DNA of 64,000 nt from CAG-1138 sp964495385. GTDB lineage: Bacteria; Bacillota; Clostridia; Christensenellales; CAG-917. The position numbers and the translations under genes are program-made. The stretch is taken from contig CAZBVO010000004.1 of the NCBI GenBank assembly GCA_964495385.1, forward strand, positions 1-64,000. Reading direction: 5' to 3'. Within the stretch, counting starts at the first letter, position 1, and every line of letters begins with the position of its first letter. The notes under the pieces are model-generated. The model did not search any database. It was not told the DNA's origin and saw nothing but the letters and a program-made list of their open reading frames with translations. Of this stretch, positions 25,045 through 34,226 are shown one piece after another.

Positions 25045-25539
25045 ATGAAAATTGAGTTTTCAAAAGCAATTGAAGGGGAGTTTTACGAAGTTTCGGACAA
25101 ATTCAAACCCGACGATTCACTTCTTGACGGACGGCCACAGGCAAGGTTTACGGGCGAAGCGGACGTTTCGGGCTGGTACGTAGTCACGGACGACAACGTA
25201 GCCGTAAAACTGAACGTAACGGTCCCTGCGGAGTTTTTGTGCGACAGGTGCGGCGACGTCACCGAAAAGGTCATCGAAGCGGAAGTGAAGGAAACTTTCT
25301 TCAAAAATCCGCCTGACGAAGATTCGTACACTTACTCGAATTACAGCATCGAGCTGGATCCCGTCATCGAGGAAAGGCTTGTGCTTGCGGTGCCTACGCA
25401 AATTTTGTGCAAAAACGATTGCAAAGGGCTTTGCCCTAAATGCGGGAAACGTCTCGAAGACGGCCCGTGCAACTGCGAAACCAGTCGGCTTGACAACGGT
25501 AAAAGCAATCCGTTCGCCGATTTATTAGATTTAATTTAA
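25045..25539 (+). CDS. yceD: YceD/DUF177 family protein
   Basis: A 164-residue protein with start ATG 25045 preceded by GTGGAGG. YceD proteins are linked to 23S rRNA accumulation, and their gene is almost always directly before rpmF. Visible features are a CxxC pair in FLCDRCGDVTEK and a C-terminal cluster CKNDCKGLCPKCGKRL plus CNC, suggesting a structural zinc or similar metal site. The tail SRLDNGKSNPFADLLDLI is close to the family C-terminus. rpmF starts 19 bases later. Confidence 0.9.
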   Translation: MKIEFSKAIEGEFYEVSDKFKPDDSLLDGRPQARFTGEADVSGWYVVTDDNVAVKLNVTVPAEFLCDRCGDVTEKVIEAEVKETFFKNPPDEDSYTYSNYSIELDPVIEERLVLAVPTQILCKNDCKGLCPKCGKRLEDGPCNCETSRLDNGKSNPFADLLDLI

Positions 25540-25558
25540 CTTCGGGAGGTAACATAAA

Positions 25559-25747
25559 ATGGCAGTACCAAAAAGGAAAGTTTCCAAGGCAAGAAGAAAC
25601 AGCAGAGCAGCCCAGACCTACAAACTGACGGCTCCTAACCTCGTTGAATGCCCGCAATGCCACGAACTCAAGCTCAGCCACATCGTATGCCCTAAATGCG
25701 GTTATTATGACGGTGAGCAAGTTGTTGCAAAGAAGGACAAAGAATAA
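25559..25747 (+). CDS. rpmF: 50S ribosomal protein L32
   Basis: A 62-residue basic protein starting MAVPKRKVSKARRNSR, the L32 signature, followed by a zinc ribbon CPQCHELKLSHIVCPKCGYY (two CxxC pairs). Retention of all four cysteines marks the zinc-binding C+ form. Strong GGGAGG ribosome site. Confidence 0.97.
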   Translation: MAVPKRKVSKARRNSRAAQTYKLTAPNLVECPQCHELKLSHIVCPKCGYYDGEQVVAKKDKE

Positions 25748-25762
25748 TTTTTCGATTTGACA

Positions 25763-25784
25763 GAGGCAGACAAAAGTCTGCCTC
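25763..25784 (+). terminator. Hairpin between rpmF and plsX
   Basis: Perfect 9-bp stem GAGGCAGAC / GTCTGCCTC with an AAAA loop, followed only by ATTTAAC. The short T run suggests an attenuator or partial terminator that sets expression of plsX and later genes below rpmF. Confidence 0.65.
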
Positions 25785-25813
25785 ATTTAACATATAAAAA
25801 TTTAGGAGTCATC

Positions 25814-26815
25814 ATGAAAATTATCGTTGATGCTTACGGCGGCGACAATGCTCCGGCCGAAATTATCGAAGGCGCGCTTATCGCACTTGAAAAGGATAAG
25901 TCGTTAGAAGTTGTTTTGGCGGGACGGGAGGAGGAAATCCTCCGGATTTTGGACGGAAGAACCGAACGTGTTTCCGTTTTGCCTGCCGAAGACGTTATCA
26001 CCAACAACGACGTGCCGACCGTTGCGGTCAGAACCAAAAAGAACAGCAGTTTGGTTAAGGCTTGCTACGAACTGAAAAACAACGAAGAAATAGGCGGTCT
26101 TGTTTCGGCGGGAAGCACCGGAGCTTTGCTTACGGGCGCATATCTTATCGTCGGACGAATCGGCGGCATTCAAAAACCCGCTCTCGCGACGGTTTTGCCG
26201 CATCTCGACAGAAAAGGCGTGGTGCTTTGCGATTGCGGAGCCAATGCCGATTGCAGGCCTATTCATTTGGAGCAGTTTGCAGTCATGGGAAGTGCGTTTT
26301 GCTCGGCAATGCTCGACATCGAAAGGCCGAAAGTGGCACTTTTGAACAACGGTTCCGAGGAATGCAAAGGCGACGAAGTACATAAAGAAGCGTACAAAGC
26401 GATGAGCGAAAACGGAAACTTCGATTTTTGCGGCAACGTTGAGGGCAGGGACATTATTTCCGGTGCGGCAGACGTCATCGTAGCGGACGGTTTCAGCGGA
26501 AACGTTGCGCTAAAAAGCATCGAAGGCACGGCTCTCGGGGTGTTTGCTCTCATGAAAAAGGGCATGAAAGAGGGCGGCTTTAAGGCCAAAATCGGCGCAC
26601 TTTTGTTTAAGCCGGTGTTGAGAAACATCAAGCATAAACTCGACTACAACGACGTTGGCGGCGCATGCTTTTTGGGTGTAAAAAAAGTTGTCGTAAAAGC
26701 GCACGGCTCGTCCGATCGCCACGCAATTTCGTCGGCGATATTGCAGGCAAAAAGCCTCGCCGAGGCAGGTATAATCGAAAAAATCAGGCAGGATTTGGAC
26801 AAAATCAAGGAGTGA
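25814..26815 (+). CDS. plsX: Phosphate acyltransferase
   Basis: Makes acyl phosphate from acyl-ACP for phospholipid synthesis. ATG 25814, with TAGGAG before it, gives 333 residues starting MKIIVDAYGGDNAP, where most PlsX have DAMGGDxxP. Other motifs are LVSAGSTGALLTGAY near 98, VLCDCGANADCRP near 136 and IVADGFSGNVALKSIEG near 219. The fabD-fabG-acpP genes that often sit between plsX and rnc are absent, and rnc starts two bases later. Confidence 0.94.
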   Translation: MKIIVDAYGGDNAPAEIIEGALIALEKDKSLEVVLAGREEEILRILDGRTERVSVLPAEDVITNNDVPTVAVRTKKNSSLVKACYELKNNEEIGGLVSAGSTGALLTGAYLIVGRIGGIQKPALATVLPHLDRKGVVLCDCGANADCRPIHLEQFAVMGSAFCSAMLDIERPKVALLNNGSEECKGDEVHKEAYKAMSENGNFDFCGNVEGRDIISGAADVIVADGFSGNVALKSIEGTALGVFALMKKGMKEGGFKAKIGALLFKPVLRNIKHKLDYNDVGGACFLGVKKVVVKAHGSSDRHAISSAILQAKSLAEAGIIEKIRQDLDKIKE

Positions 26816-26816
26816 T

Positions 26817-27473
26817 ATGAGCGGTATCGAAAAAATCATCGGCTACAGTTTCAATAATCCACAGCTGCTGGAAACGGCGTTGACGCACCGTTCGGTCAAG
26901 GGCAAAACCTCCAACCAAAACATGGAGTTTTTGGGCGACAGCATTTTGGGTTTTATAGTTGCCGAGGTTGTTTTTCGTCGCAATCCCGACTTTGACGAAG
27001 GCAAAATGACCGAGATGCGCAAAAATATCGTATCTCAAAAGCCGCTTGCCGAAGCCGTTTCGGCACTCGGATTGCAAAACTTTTTGCGGCTCGGGCGCAA
27101 CGAATTCGAGCATAAAGTTCAAGAAACCGACAAAACCAAATGTGACCTTTACGAAGCATTGCTTGCGGCGGTTTATCTTGACGGAGGCATGGGTGAAGCA
27201 AGGAAGTTTGTCGCAAAAACGTTGGGCGATTTGATGAAAAGGATGGAAGAGCATCGCGACCGCGATTACGATTACAAATCGAGGCTTAAGGAATTTGCCG
27301 ACAAACATCGCCTGTCGTTGGAATTTAAGGAAGAAACAAAAGAACCGGGCGAGTTTGTTTTCACCGCCGTTTTGGAAGGCGACGAGCTTGGAACGGGGGT
27401 TGGAAAATCCAAAAAATCCGCACAGCAAATGGCCGCAAAAGAAGTTCTCGAAAAACTTGACAAACATCATTAA
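26817..27473 (+). CDS. rnc: Ribonuclease III
   Basis: A 218-residue double-stranded RNA endonuclease for rRNA and mRNA processing. The catalytic signature NMEFLGDSILGFIVAEVVF lies near 41, with its Glu and Asp metal ligands, and the second site DLYEALLAAVYLDGG near 110. The C-terminal dsRNA-binding domain (about 145-215) ends GKSKKSAQQMAAKEVLEKL. GGAGTGAT serves as ribosome site and contains the plsX stop. Confidence 0.95.
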   Translation: MSGIEKIIGYSFNNPQLLETALTHRSVKGKTSNQNMEFLGDSILGFIVAEVVFRRNPDFDEGKMTEMRKNIVSQKPLAEAVSALGLQNFLRLGRNEFEHKVQETDKTKCDLYEALLAAVYLDGGMGEARKFVAKTLGDLMKRMEEHRDRDYDYKSRLKEFADKHRLSLEFKEETKEPGEFVFTAVLEGDELGTGVGKSKKSAQQMAAKEVLEKLDKHH

Positions 27474-27482
27474 ACAAATTTT

Positions 27483-27516
27483 AAGCGACAAAACGTATGC
27501 GTTAAGTCGCTTTTTT
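27483..27516 (+). terminator. Terminator of the plsX-rnc transcript
   Basis: Stem AAGCGAC / GTCGCTT with an inner AACG / CGTT helix, followed by T6. Confidence 0.8.
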
Positions 27517-27629
27517 GTTGCAAAAAACATTTTGCCCGTTTGAGAGTCGGTCAATATTTCGGTTGTCGGATTTTTGTTGAATTTAACAAAACGCCGCATA
27601 TATTTCAGGCAAATTCAAATCTTGCGGTT

Positions 27630-27657
27630 TCCGAAGCAAATCATGCTTCGGATTTTT
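27630..27657 (+). terminator. Second terminator between rnc and smc
   Basis: Perfect 8-bp stem TCCGAAGC / GCTTCGGA with a 7-base loop and T5-6 tail. Confidence 0.82.
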
Positions 27658-27721
27658 TCAACCTGCTTTTTTACGTACAAAAAAACAAGCGGCATTTTGA
27701 CGGGCAAAACAATAAATTCGG

Positions 27722-27750
27722 TTGAAAAAAACAATATTATGTGCTATAAT
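27722..27750 (+). promoter_or_regulatory. Promoter of smc-ftsY
   Basis: TTGAAA, 17 bases, TATAAT, about 59 bases before the GTG start of smc. Confidence 0.82.
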
Positions 27751-27808
27751 TATACTAACTACATATTTGCGTATGCGCCGTGCGCGCACATGCAAGGGAG
27801 AAGTCACA

Positions 27809-30800
27809 GTGAACTTAAAGAAAATTGTACTTTACGGTTTCAAGTCGTTTGCAGACAAAACAACCATTCCGTTTGAATACAACATGACGGCTATTGTCGG
27901 TCCGAACGGCAGCGGAAAAAGCAACGTTGCCGATGCCATCCGCTGGGTTTTGGGCGAAAAGAGCGCAAAACAACTTAGAGGCACCAACATGAGGGACGTC
28001 ATTTTTATGGGTACGGAGGCACGCAAAAGCCTCAGTTTTTGCGAGGTCGAGCTTTATTTTGACAACACTGCCCGCATTTTCCCGATAGAATTCGACGAAG
28101 TGGTCATTTCCAGAAGGCTGGATCGCAGCGGCAACAGCGAGTATTTTATCAACAAGGCCAAAACCCGTCTTAAAGATATCACCAGTCTGTTGCACGACAC
28201 CGGCGTAGGTACCGAAGGTTACACGCTTATAGGCCAGGATAAGGTTAAGGACATCATATCTTCCAAACCGGAAGACAGGCGCATCATTTTCGAGGATGCC
28301 GCAGGCGTATCCAAATTTAAGGCGCAAAAGGCCGAAACGGTCCGCAAGCTTGAACGCTCGTCGGACAACCTTTCCCGTTGCAACGACCTCATCAACGAAA
28401 TCGAAAACCGTCTCGGGCCGTTGAAGAAACAGGCCGAAGACGCAATGAAATATCGCGAACTGGCTGCCGAACTTAAATACAACGAAGTAAACTACTACGT
28501 TTACCGTTTTGAAAACAACAAAAGCCACGTCGACGGCATCAAGGAGCGTCTGACGCAAATTTTGTTGCAACTTAACGAAGCTGAACAGGCCTCGGCGAAA
28601 GCGCAAAACGATTACGACGCTTTGACTGAATCCATCAAAACGCTCGACGACAAGCTTGCCGACAGCAACAGCAGGCTTTTGAGCCTTAAGGTTTCGGAGG
28701 AAAGGGCATCGGGCACCGTGGGGCTTCACGAACAGCGCATTCGTCATTATACCGACGAACTCTCTAGGCTTGCCGACGAAAAGGCGTCCTTGGAAGCGCA
28801 ACTTGCCGAAAAGGCCGACAGTCTTGCCGAGACGCTTAAAGAAAAGGAAGGAAAATCCGCCGAGCTTGCCGCCGTTTCCGAGCAATTTGCCGCCGAAAGC
28901 GATAAGCTCGAAAGGCTTGTTGCCAAAATCACCGCTGCCGAAAACAGCATCGAGGACAGCAACCGTCGCATGATGAGTGCCGCCGAAGAACTTGCTTCCA
29001 TAAAGGGCAACATGTCCGCACTCGTCAAGGAAAAGGAACTTAACGAAAAACTTTTGGAATCCAAAACCGAAAACGTTCTTGTTAAGAAAAACGCTTTGGA
29101 TGCCGAGTACACCGACCTTGCGATAAACGAAGCCAATTTGAAAAAGACAATTCAAAAGGGCAACGATTTGGCCGCCGAGTACAACGAAAACATCAACGAA
29201 TACAACGACAAAAAGCACAGTCTCGAAACTTTGGCGGAGGATTTGACAAAACTCAACGGCCGTATTTCGGCACTCGAAACCAAGCACAATTTGCTTGTCA
29301 GCCTGAAGGAGGAATACGACGGTTTCGGCCTTGCAGTCAAACGTTTGATGCAGGACGCCAAAACCAATTCCGATTTATCTTCGAGGGTTCAGGGGGTTGT
29401 TGCGGAGATCATCAAAGCGCCGGCGGGCATGGAACTTGCCATCGAAACGGCTTTGGGCGGTGCGCTTCAAAACGTGGTTACCTCCAACGAAGACGATGCA
29501 AAGCACGTCATCGGATATTTGCAAAACAAACGTTACGGTCAAATAACCTTCTTGCCGCTCACCAGCTTTAAGCCTCGTATGCTCGAACCGGAGTACAAGT
29601 CCGCACTGTCGGAGCGCGGATGCTACGGCATTGCCAGCGAAATTGTCAGCTACGACAAAAAATTCGACAACATCATAAAAGGCCTTTTGGGCAAAACGGT
29701 TGTTGTGGACAACATGGACACCGCCGTCAGGATGGCCAAAAACTACCGTTACGGTTTCAAAATAGTTACGATGGACGGCAATCAGGTTGCAACCAGCGGT
29801 GCAATTCGAGGCGGTTCGGTTTCGAGAGCGGAAGGCAGCAGCATTTTGGGCAAGGAAAAGGAAATCGCCGAAGCGAAAGCCGCGTGGGATAAGGCAAAAA
29901 AGCAGTACGAACAGCTTATGACCATGCGCCGCGACTACGAAAAAGCCATGGCGGATGCCGACGACAAGACGGTCAAAATTAAAGCCGAAATGGAAGAAAT
30001 CAAAATTGCCGGCGGCGTATTGACCGAAAAAATCAAAAAATGCAAACAGAACGTCGAGGTTATGGAAGAAGAAGTTCACATCATGGCCTCGGAAATCGAA
30101 ACTTTGAAAAAGGGCGTAAGGGAAACCGCCGACAAATTGGGCTCCGTGGACAAGCTGGAAGCGGAAATTTCGTCGCAGAAAGCAATAAGCGGTGACCTTG
30201 CGGAAAAATCGAGGGCGCAAACCGACCTCAACAAAAAAGAGCGTGACGAGTTGAACAGCAACGTTATTTCTCTGCGAGTCAAGATTGCCGAACTTAAAAC
30301 GGAAATCGAAACTTCCGAGCAAGCCGCATTCCGCTTAAAACGTGAAGGCGACGTTTTGAACGAACAACTTTTGGACGACGTCGCGCGCATGCGCACGATA
30401 GAAGGCGAAGTTAACGCCGAAAAACTCAGGGCGCAAACGGCGGTTATGAGCAGAGAGGACCGCGAAAAAATCGAAAGCCTCACCAAAGATATCGTCGACC
30501 TTACCGAAGCCAAACGCAATTCGCAAGCCGAGCTTCAAAACTTAAACAGCAAGCGTGTTCAAATCGGCGACACCGTAAGGGAACTGGAAGGGCAGCGTTA
30601 CAAGCAGGAAGCCGCTCTCGAAAAGGCGGATAGCGACATCAAGTATCTCGAGGACCACGTTTGGCAGGAGTATTCGCTGACCTATCAAAACGCCGTCGAG
30701 CTTAAAGACGAGGCCTTCGATATCGAAAAGGCAAATTCAAACATCAACAAACTGAAGAGGGCGATAAATCAGCTTGGCGACGTTAACCTTCTGGCAATTC

Positions 30801-31399
30801 GCGACTATGAGGAAAACGGCAAGCGCTACGACGAGTTGTGTGCACAGCGTGACGACGTGCAGGCCGCGGTTGACGATCTGAACAAAATTTTGAAGGACCT
30901 CACCGACGAAATGACCACCAGGTTCAACGATGCGTTCGTCAAAATAAACGAAAACTTCAGGGTAACTTTCGCAGAGCTGTTTGGCGGCGGAACAGCCGAG
31001 CTTATTTTGCTTGACAGCACCACGGGCGATCCGTTGGATGCGGGCGTTGACATCAAAATGCAACCGCCGGGCAAAAAAAGCCTGCACCTGTCGCAGTACT
31101 CGGGCGGCGAGCAGAGCCTTACGGCAATTGCCATTTTGTTTGCTATTTTGAAACTTAAAGCTATGCCGTTCTGCGTGCTGGACGAAGTCGATTCCGCTTT
31201 GGACGACAGCAACGTAGCCATCTGCGCCGAATACATCAAAAAGCTGTCGAAGGACACGCAGTTTATCGTTATCACACACCGCAAACCTACCATGGAAAAT
31301 GCCGACAGTCTGTACGGTGTTGCAATGGAAGAAAAGGGCATATCCAAAATACTGTCCGTAAACTTGGCCGATGCTTTGCGCTCGGCAGAGGGGGATTAA
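27809..31399 (+). CDS. smc: Chromosome segregation protein SMC
   Basis: A 1196-residue condensin subunit. The start is GTG 27809, preceded by GGGAG, giving the family N-terminus VNLKKIVLYGFKSFADKT; longer frames would cross the promoter. Walker A is VGPNGSGKSNVADAIRW near 32. Long coiled coils (about 170-500 and 680-1020) flank the hinge at about 510-650, which contains ETALGGALQNVVTSNE. The C-terminal head has the signature QYSGGEQSLTAIAI, with Tyr where most SMCs have Leu before SGGE, and Walker B FCVLDEVDSALDDSNV. It works with ScpA and ScpB, which are not in the window. ftsY starts three bases later. Confidence 0.97.
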   Translation: MNLKKIVLYGFKSFADKTTIPFEYNMTAIVGPNGSGKSNVADAIRWVLGEKSAKQLRGTNMRDVIFMGTEARKSLSFCEVELYFDNTARIFPIEFDEVVISRRLDRSGNSEYFINKAKTRLKDITSLLHDTGVGTEGYTLIGQDKVKDIISSKPEDRRIIFEDAAGVSKFKAQKAETVRKLERSSDNLSRCNDLINEIENRLGPLKKQAEDAMKYRELAAELKYNEVNYYVYRFENNKSHVDGIKERLTQILLQLNEAEQASAKAQNDYDALTESIKTLDDKLADSNSRLLSLKVSEERASGTVGLHEQRIRHYTDELSRLADEKASLEAQLAEKADSLAETLKEKEGKSAELAAVSEQFAAESDKLERLVAKITAAENSIEDSNRRMMSAAEELASIKGNMSALVKEKELNEKLLESKTENVLVKKNALDAEYTDLAINEANLKKTIQKGNDLAAEYNENINEYNDKKHSLETLAEDLTKLNGRISALETKHNLLVSLKEEYDGFGLAVKRLMQDAKTNSDLSSRVQGVVAEIIKAPAGMELAIETALGGALQNVVTSNEDDAKHVIGYLQNKRYGQITFLPLTSFKPRMLEPEYKSALSERGCYGIASEIVSYDKKFDNIIKGLLGKTVVVDNMDTAVRMAKNYRYGFKIVTMDGNQVATSGAIRGGSVSRAEGSSILGKEKEIAEAKAAWDKAKKQYEQLMTMRRDYEKAMADADDKTVKIKAEMEEIKIAGGVLTEKIKKCKQNVEVMEEEVHIMASEIETLKKGVRETADKLGSVDKLEAEISSQKAISGDLAEKSRAQTDLNKKERDELNSNVISLRVKIAELKTEIETSEQAAFRLKREGDVLNEQLLDDVARMRTIEGEVNAEKLRAQTAVMSREDREKIESLTKDIVDLTEAKRNSQAELQNLNSKRVQIGDTVRELEGQRYKQEAALEKADSDIKYLEDHVWQEYSLTYQNAVELKDEAFDIEKANSNINKLKRAINQLGDVNLLAIRDYEENGKRYDELCAQRDDVQAAVDDLNKILKDLTDEMTTRFNDAFVKINENFRVTFAELFGGGTAELILLDSTTGDPLDAGVDIKMQPPGKKSLHLSQYSGGEQSLTAIAILFAILKLKAMPFCVLDEVDSALDDSNVAICAEYIKKLSKDTQFIVITHRKPTMENADSLYGVAMEEKGISKILSVNLADALRSAEGD

Positions 31400-31402
31400 A
31401 CT

Positions 31403-32296
31403 ATGGGATTCTTTTCAAAAATCAAAGAGAGTCTGCAAAAGACCAAAGATGCCGTCGGCAAAAAGCTGTTCAGCGTTTTTTCGGGGCGCAAGTTGGACGA
31501 CGAGTTTTACGAGGATTTGTCGGATGCGCTTATCTCCGCCGACTTCGGCGTGGTTGCCACCGACGAGATTATCGAGGAGCTTAAGGACCGAGTTTACCGT
31601 CAAAAGGTAACCGACACCGACGGTGCCAAAAAACTTTTGAAACAAATTATGACAGAAAGCATCGACTACGAAATTCCGCCTTACGAGTATCCGTTGGTGA
31701 TTCTCGTTGCCGGCGTAAACGGAGTCGGCAAAACCACGGCCATAGGCAAACTTGCAAACAAGTTTAAAAAACAGGGCAAGTCGGTTGTGGTTGCGGCGGC
31801 GGACACTTTCCGCGCGGCCGCAAGCGAACAGCTTGAAGTTTGGGCTGAACGTGCCGACGTCAGGATTGTCAAACACGGCGAGGGAAGCGACCCGGCATCG
31901 GTGGTTTACGATGCCATTGCTTCGGCAAAGGCAAAGCACACCGACGTTGTTTTGGTTGATACGGCAGGCAGGCTTCACAACAAAAAGAACCTTATGGAAG
32001 AGCTTCGCAAAATTCACCGAGTTGTCGAGCGTGAATTTCCGGAGGCCGACTTCCGCAACTACATCGTTTTGGATGCCACCACCGGGCAAAACGCCGTTCA
32101 GCAGGCCGAAGTGTTTGGCGAAGTGGTTGACGTTGACGGCATCATTTTAAACAAACTTGACGGCACCGCAAAGGGCGGAGTGGTTTTGGCAATATCCGCC
32201 GAAATGGAAATCCCGGTAGTGTACGTGGGCGTGGGCGAAAAAATCGACGATTTGGAAGATTTTTCCGCATCCGAATTTATCGACGGCATTTTGTGA
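31403..32296 (+). CDS. ftsY: Signal recognition particle receptor FtsY
   Basis: A 297-residue SRP-type GTPase guiding ribosomes to the membrane. After the N-terminal helical domain come G1 GVNGVGKTTAIGKLA near 97, the SRP motif ADTFRAAASEQLEVW near 131, G3 DTAGRLHNKKNLMEEL near 186 and G4 NKLDGTAKGG near 250, ending FSASEFIDGIL. It has only a short N-terminus (MGFFSKIKES), as in most Firmicutes, without the acidic A domain of E. coli. It is cotranscribed with smc. The ffh gene that often follows is not here. Confidence 0.97.
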   Translation: MGFFSKIKESLQKTKDAVGKKLFSVFSGRKLDDEFYEDLSDALISADFGVVATDEIIEELKDRVYRQKVTDTDGAKKLLKQIMTESIDYEIPPYEYPLVILVAGVNGVGKTTAIGKLANKFKKQGKSVVVAAADTFRAAASEQLEVWAERADVRIVKHGEGSDPASVVYDAIASAKAKHTDVVLVDTAGRLHNKKNLMEELRKIHRVVEREFPEADFRNYIVLDATTGQNAVQQAEVFGEVVDVDGIILNKLDGTAKGGVVLAISAEMEIPVVYVGVGEKIDDLEDFSASEFIDGIL

Positions 32297-32404
32297 TTTG
32301 CCGCTCAAATCAAATTTGCCAAAGGATTTTCAAAAACAATCCGTTCAAAAACAAATTTACATTCAAAATCGCCGTTTTAAGCAACAGCAAGTGGGGGATA
32401 AATT

Positions 32405-33289
32405 ATGGATTTTGGTAAGTTTTTCAAAAAAGGCTCGTTGGCGGCAATCGTTGTGTCGGTCCTTTGCCTTATTGTGCTTTTTGTGGGGGTGTTTGCAATA
32501 ATTAATTCCGGAAAGGAAAAGCCAACAGATGAGCAAAAAAAGCAAAGTGAAGAATTGAAGAAAAAATTGGAAGAGAAAAAACAGGATAAACCTGTGGACA
32601 TTCCACCAAACGCCACCAACGAACAAAAAGAACAACTGCAATATAAGCAATTCAAACAAACGCTTGAGAACATTCTTAATCCTGTCCATTTGTCTCGTTT
32701 TACTGGATATGAACATGAAATCCTCAGCATAAAGTCAATCGACAAAAATGGATTAAATACTTTTTTTGTAAAAGCTGAAGTTGTGTGGACTGATGGAGAA
32801 TATTATGTTAGTCGAGACGTTTTATATAACGTGCATATAAAAGTTTATCCGGACGAATTTAATCAAATGTCGCTTGAAGACTTAAACAATTATCTTACAT
32901 CAAACAAAGAATATTCTGCTAAAGAATATAGAATAATTGAACCAGAAAATGAATTAGATAAAGAATTTTTGCAATTGTTGGTCAATCAATTCAAAGAAGA
33001 CAAATCAATGAACAATGCTGAATATATTGATGGCGTTGTTTTATATCAAGGTAAAATAAATGATTCACACAGCAATTATTTCTTTTTCGCATTGAGAGAT
33101 GCTGAAAGCCAAAAAAATTTTTATTATAAATTGATAGTTGACCTTGATTCAAAATCATTTGAAAATCAACTTGAACAACTTCGTCAGGGCGAAAAGATTG
33201 AATATATGATTGACGAAAGTTTTAAAGGTGAATATGGATGGCTCAATCTTGACAAGCTTGAGGGTCAAAGTCAACAAGAAAGCCAATAG
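32405..33289 (+). CDS. Unrecognised AT-rich single-pass membrane protein
   Basis: A 294-residue protein preceded by GGGGGATAAATT and ATG. One membrane segment at about 12-33 follows a short basic N-terminus, so the rest is predicted extracellular. Residues 37-75 form a Lys/Glu/Gln-rich coiled linker (KKQSEELKKKLEEKKQDK), then comes a mixed alpha/beta domain rich in Asn, Tyr, Phe and Lys. No known motif is seen. Codon use differs strongly from all neighbours: A/T third positions dominate, while flanking genes prefer C or G. That points to recent transfer or weak expression. It stands alone, with its own terminator. Confidence 0.72.
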   Translation: MDFGKFFKKGSLAAIVVSVLCLIVLFVGVFAIINSGKEKPTDEQKKQSEELKKKLEEKKQDKPVDIPPNATNEQKEQLQYKQFKQTLENILNPVHLSRFTGYEHEILSIKSIDKNGLNTFFVKAEVVWTDGEYYVSRDVLYNVHIKVYPDEFNQMSLEDLNNYLTSNKEYSAKEYRIIEPENELDKEFLQLLVNQFKEDKSMNNAEYIDGVVLYQGKINDSHSNYFFFALRDAESQKNFYYKLIVDLDSKSFENQLEQLRQGEKIEYMIDESFKGEYGWLNLDKLEGQSQQESQ

Positions 33290-33321
33290 AAGAGAAAACA
33301 ATTTTGAAATAATAAGCAATC

Positions 33322-33349
33322 AAAAACGCAACGGCAGGTTGCGTTTTTT
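33322..33349 (+). terminator. Terminator of the AT-rich gene
   Basis: Stem AAAAACGCAAC / GTTGCGTTTTT with a 5-base loop, ending in T6; 33 bases after the stop. Confidence 0.85.
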
Positions 33350-33569
33350 GTTGGGTAAAGAGATGTGTAAGATAGACACCTTATCTTATTCAAAGTTGCT
33401 GCACGGCAGCAAATGCGAACAAAGCGTGCCGCAGCTTGTTTTGTAGGTATGCAAGTCAAGGGTGCCGATTTGTTGAAGCGGGTTTGAATTGCTTAAAACG
33501 CAAGGCGTTTTAAAGGGCAACGTTCGTTTTGAAGTTGCCTAACGCAGTTTAACGCAACGTCTTTGTCGG
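33350..33569. other. Structured non-coding stretch
   Basis: About 220 bases between convergent genes, without a supported open frame. Several inverted repeats are visible: GCTGCACGGCA paired with TGCCGCAGC (33401-33434 region), AAAACGC-AAG-GCGTTTT near 33498-33514, and GGGCAAC / GTTGCCT near 33516-33541. The last two could act as weak terminators for the minus-strand gene starting at 34163. No riboswitch family is recognised. Confidence 0.45.
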
Positions 33570-34163
33570 TCAGGAGGCCGAGAGGGTGTCGGCAAGTTGT
33601 TTGAGATCGTCGTCATCAAAGTTCTGCTCGTCCGTGCTTATGCCCAGTCGCTTCCTAAGCGACGAAATGAGGTCGTAAAGTTTGTCGGAGTCGGGGGCAA
33701 GCCGTTCGGCCTCTTTTTTGAAGTGCTCCGCCGGAGCAGAGGTGGAGGTAAGGCGTATGCCAAACTGTTTGTTGAGCATTTTTTCGATTGACAGCGAAGC
33801 GTCAATTGCAACCGCTTGCAGGTTGAGTGCGTCGTTTCCGAAGCCGTATTTTTCGGCAAGGGTTTCGTAGGCGTTGGTCCATTTTGCCTGAAACAGTTTC
33901 AAGCGTTCAATTTCCATGGCGTACTGAAGCTTGAGGTCGGTTTCGATTTCGGCGGCCTTTTCGGCCACAACCAGCATAACTTCGGCAACGTCGTTTTCGC
34001 GTTTTTTGTAGTCGTCCAGCTGTTTGTTAAGCGAAGCTTCCGATTGCAAAAGGGAAGATATGCGCTCGCGTTGGTCGGCAAGAGCATTTTCGTAGTAAGC
34101 GGTTTGTTTTGAAAGTTGATCTTCAAATTGGCGGCGTTTTGCCGCACCGAATGTTTTTTTCAT
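33570..34163 (-). CDS. Unrecognised coiled-coil protein
   Basis: A 197-residue cytoplasmic protein. ATG 34163 is chosen because GAGGG lies 8 bases before it; upstream in-frame GTG/ATG codons (34172, 34169) sit too close to that site. Residues 5-105 are mostly helix with heptad-like patterns (QLDDYKKRENDVAEVMLVV, AEKAAEIETDLKL). The C-terminal third has a short helical domain and an acidic end NFDDDDLKQLADTL. The overall look is of a DivIVA- or SepF-adjacent structural protein, but no family can be named. It is probably cotranscribed with the unknown gene at 34227-35177. Confidence 0.7.
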   Translation of the reverse strand: MKKTFGAAKRRQFEDQLSKQTAYYENALADQRERISSLLQSEASLNKQLDDYKKRENDVAEVMLVVAEKAAEIETDLKLQYAMEIERLKLFQAKWTNAYETLAEKYGFGNDALNLQAVAIDASLSIEKMLNKQFGIRLTSTSAPAEHFKKEAERLAPDSDKLYDLISSLRKRLGISTDEQNFDDDDLKQLADTLSAS

Positions 34164-34226
34164 AGTCATCACCCTCTACGATGATAACACGCCTTAAGGT
34201 GCGAAAAATGCAAGAAAAGGGGAGAA

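Larger units (their letters stand above)
27474..27808. other. 335-base non-coding stretch between rnc and smc
   Basis: It holds two separate terminator-like hairpins (27483-27516 and 27630-27657) and the smc promoter (27722-27750). Between the hairpins a weak promoter, TTGAAT (27577), 16 bases, TATATT (27599), could give a transcript of only ~45 bases ending at the second hairpin. No convincing open frame is seen. Confidence 0.6.

Noticed and set aside
33350..33569. Candidate riboswitch or structured RNA
   Set aside because: Several hairpins exist but none resembles a known aptamer, and there is no gene in the right orientation directly downstream. Convergent 3' ends explain the stems.
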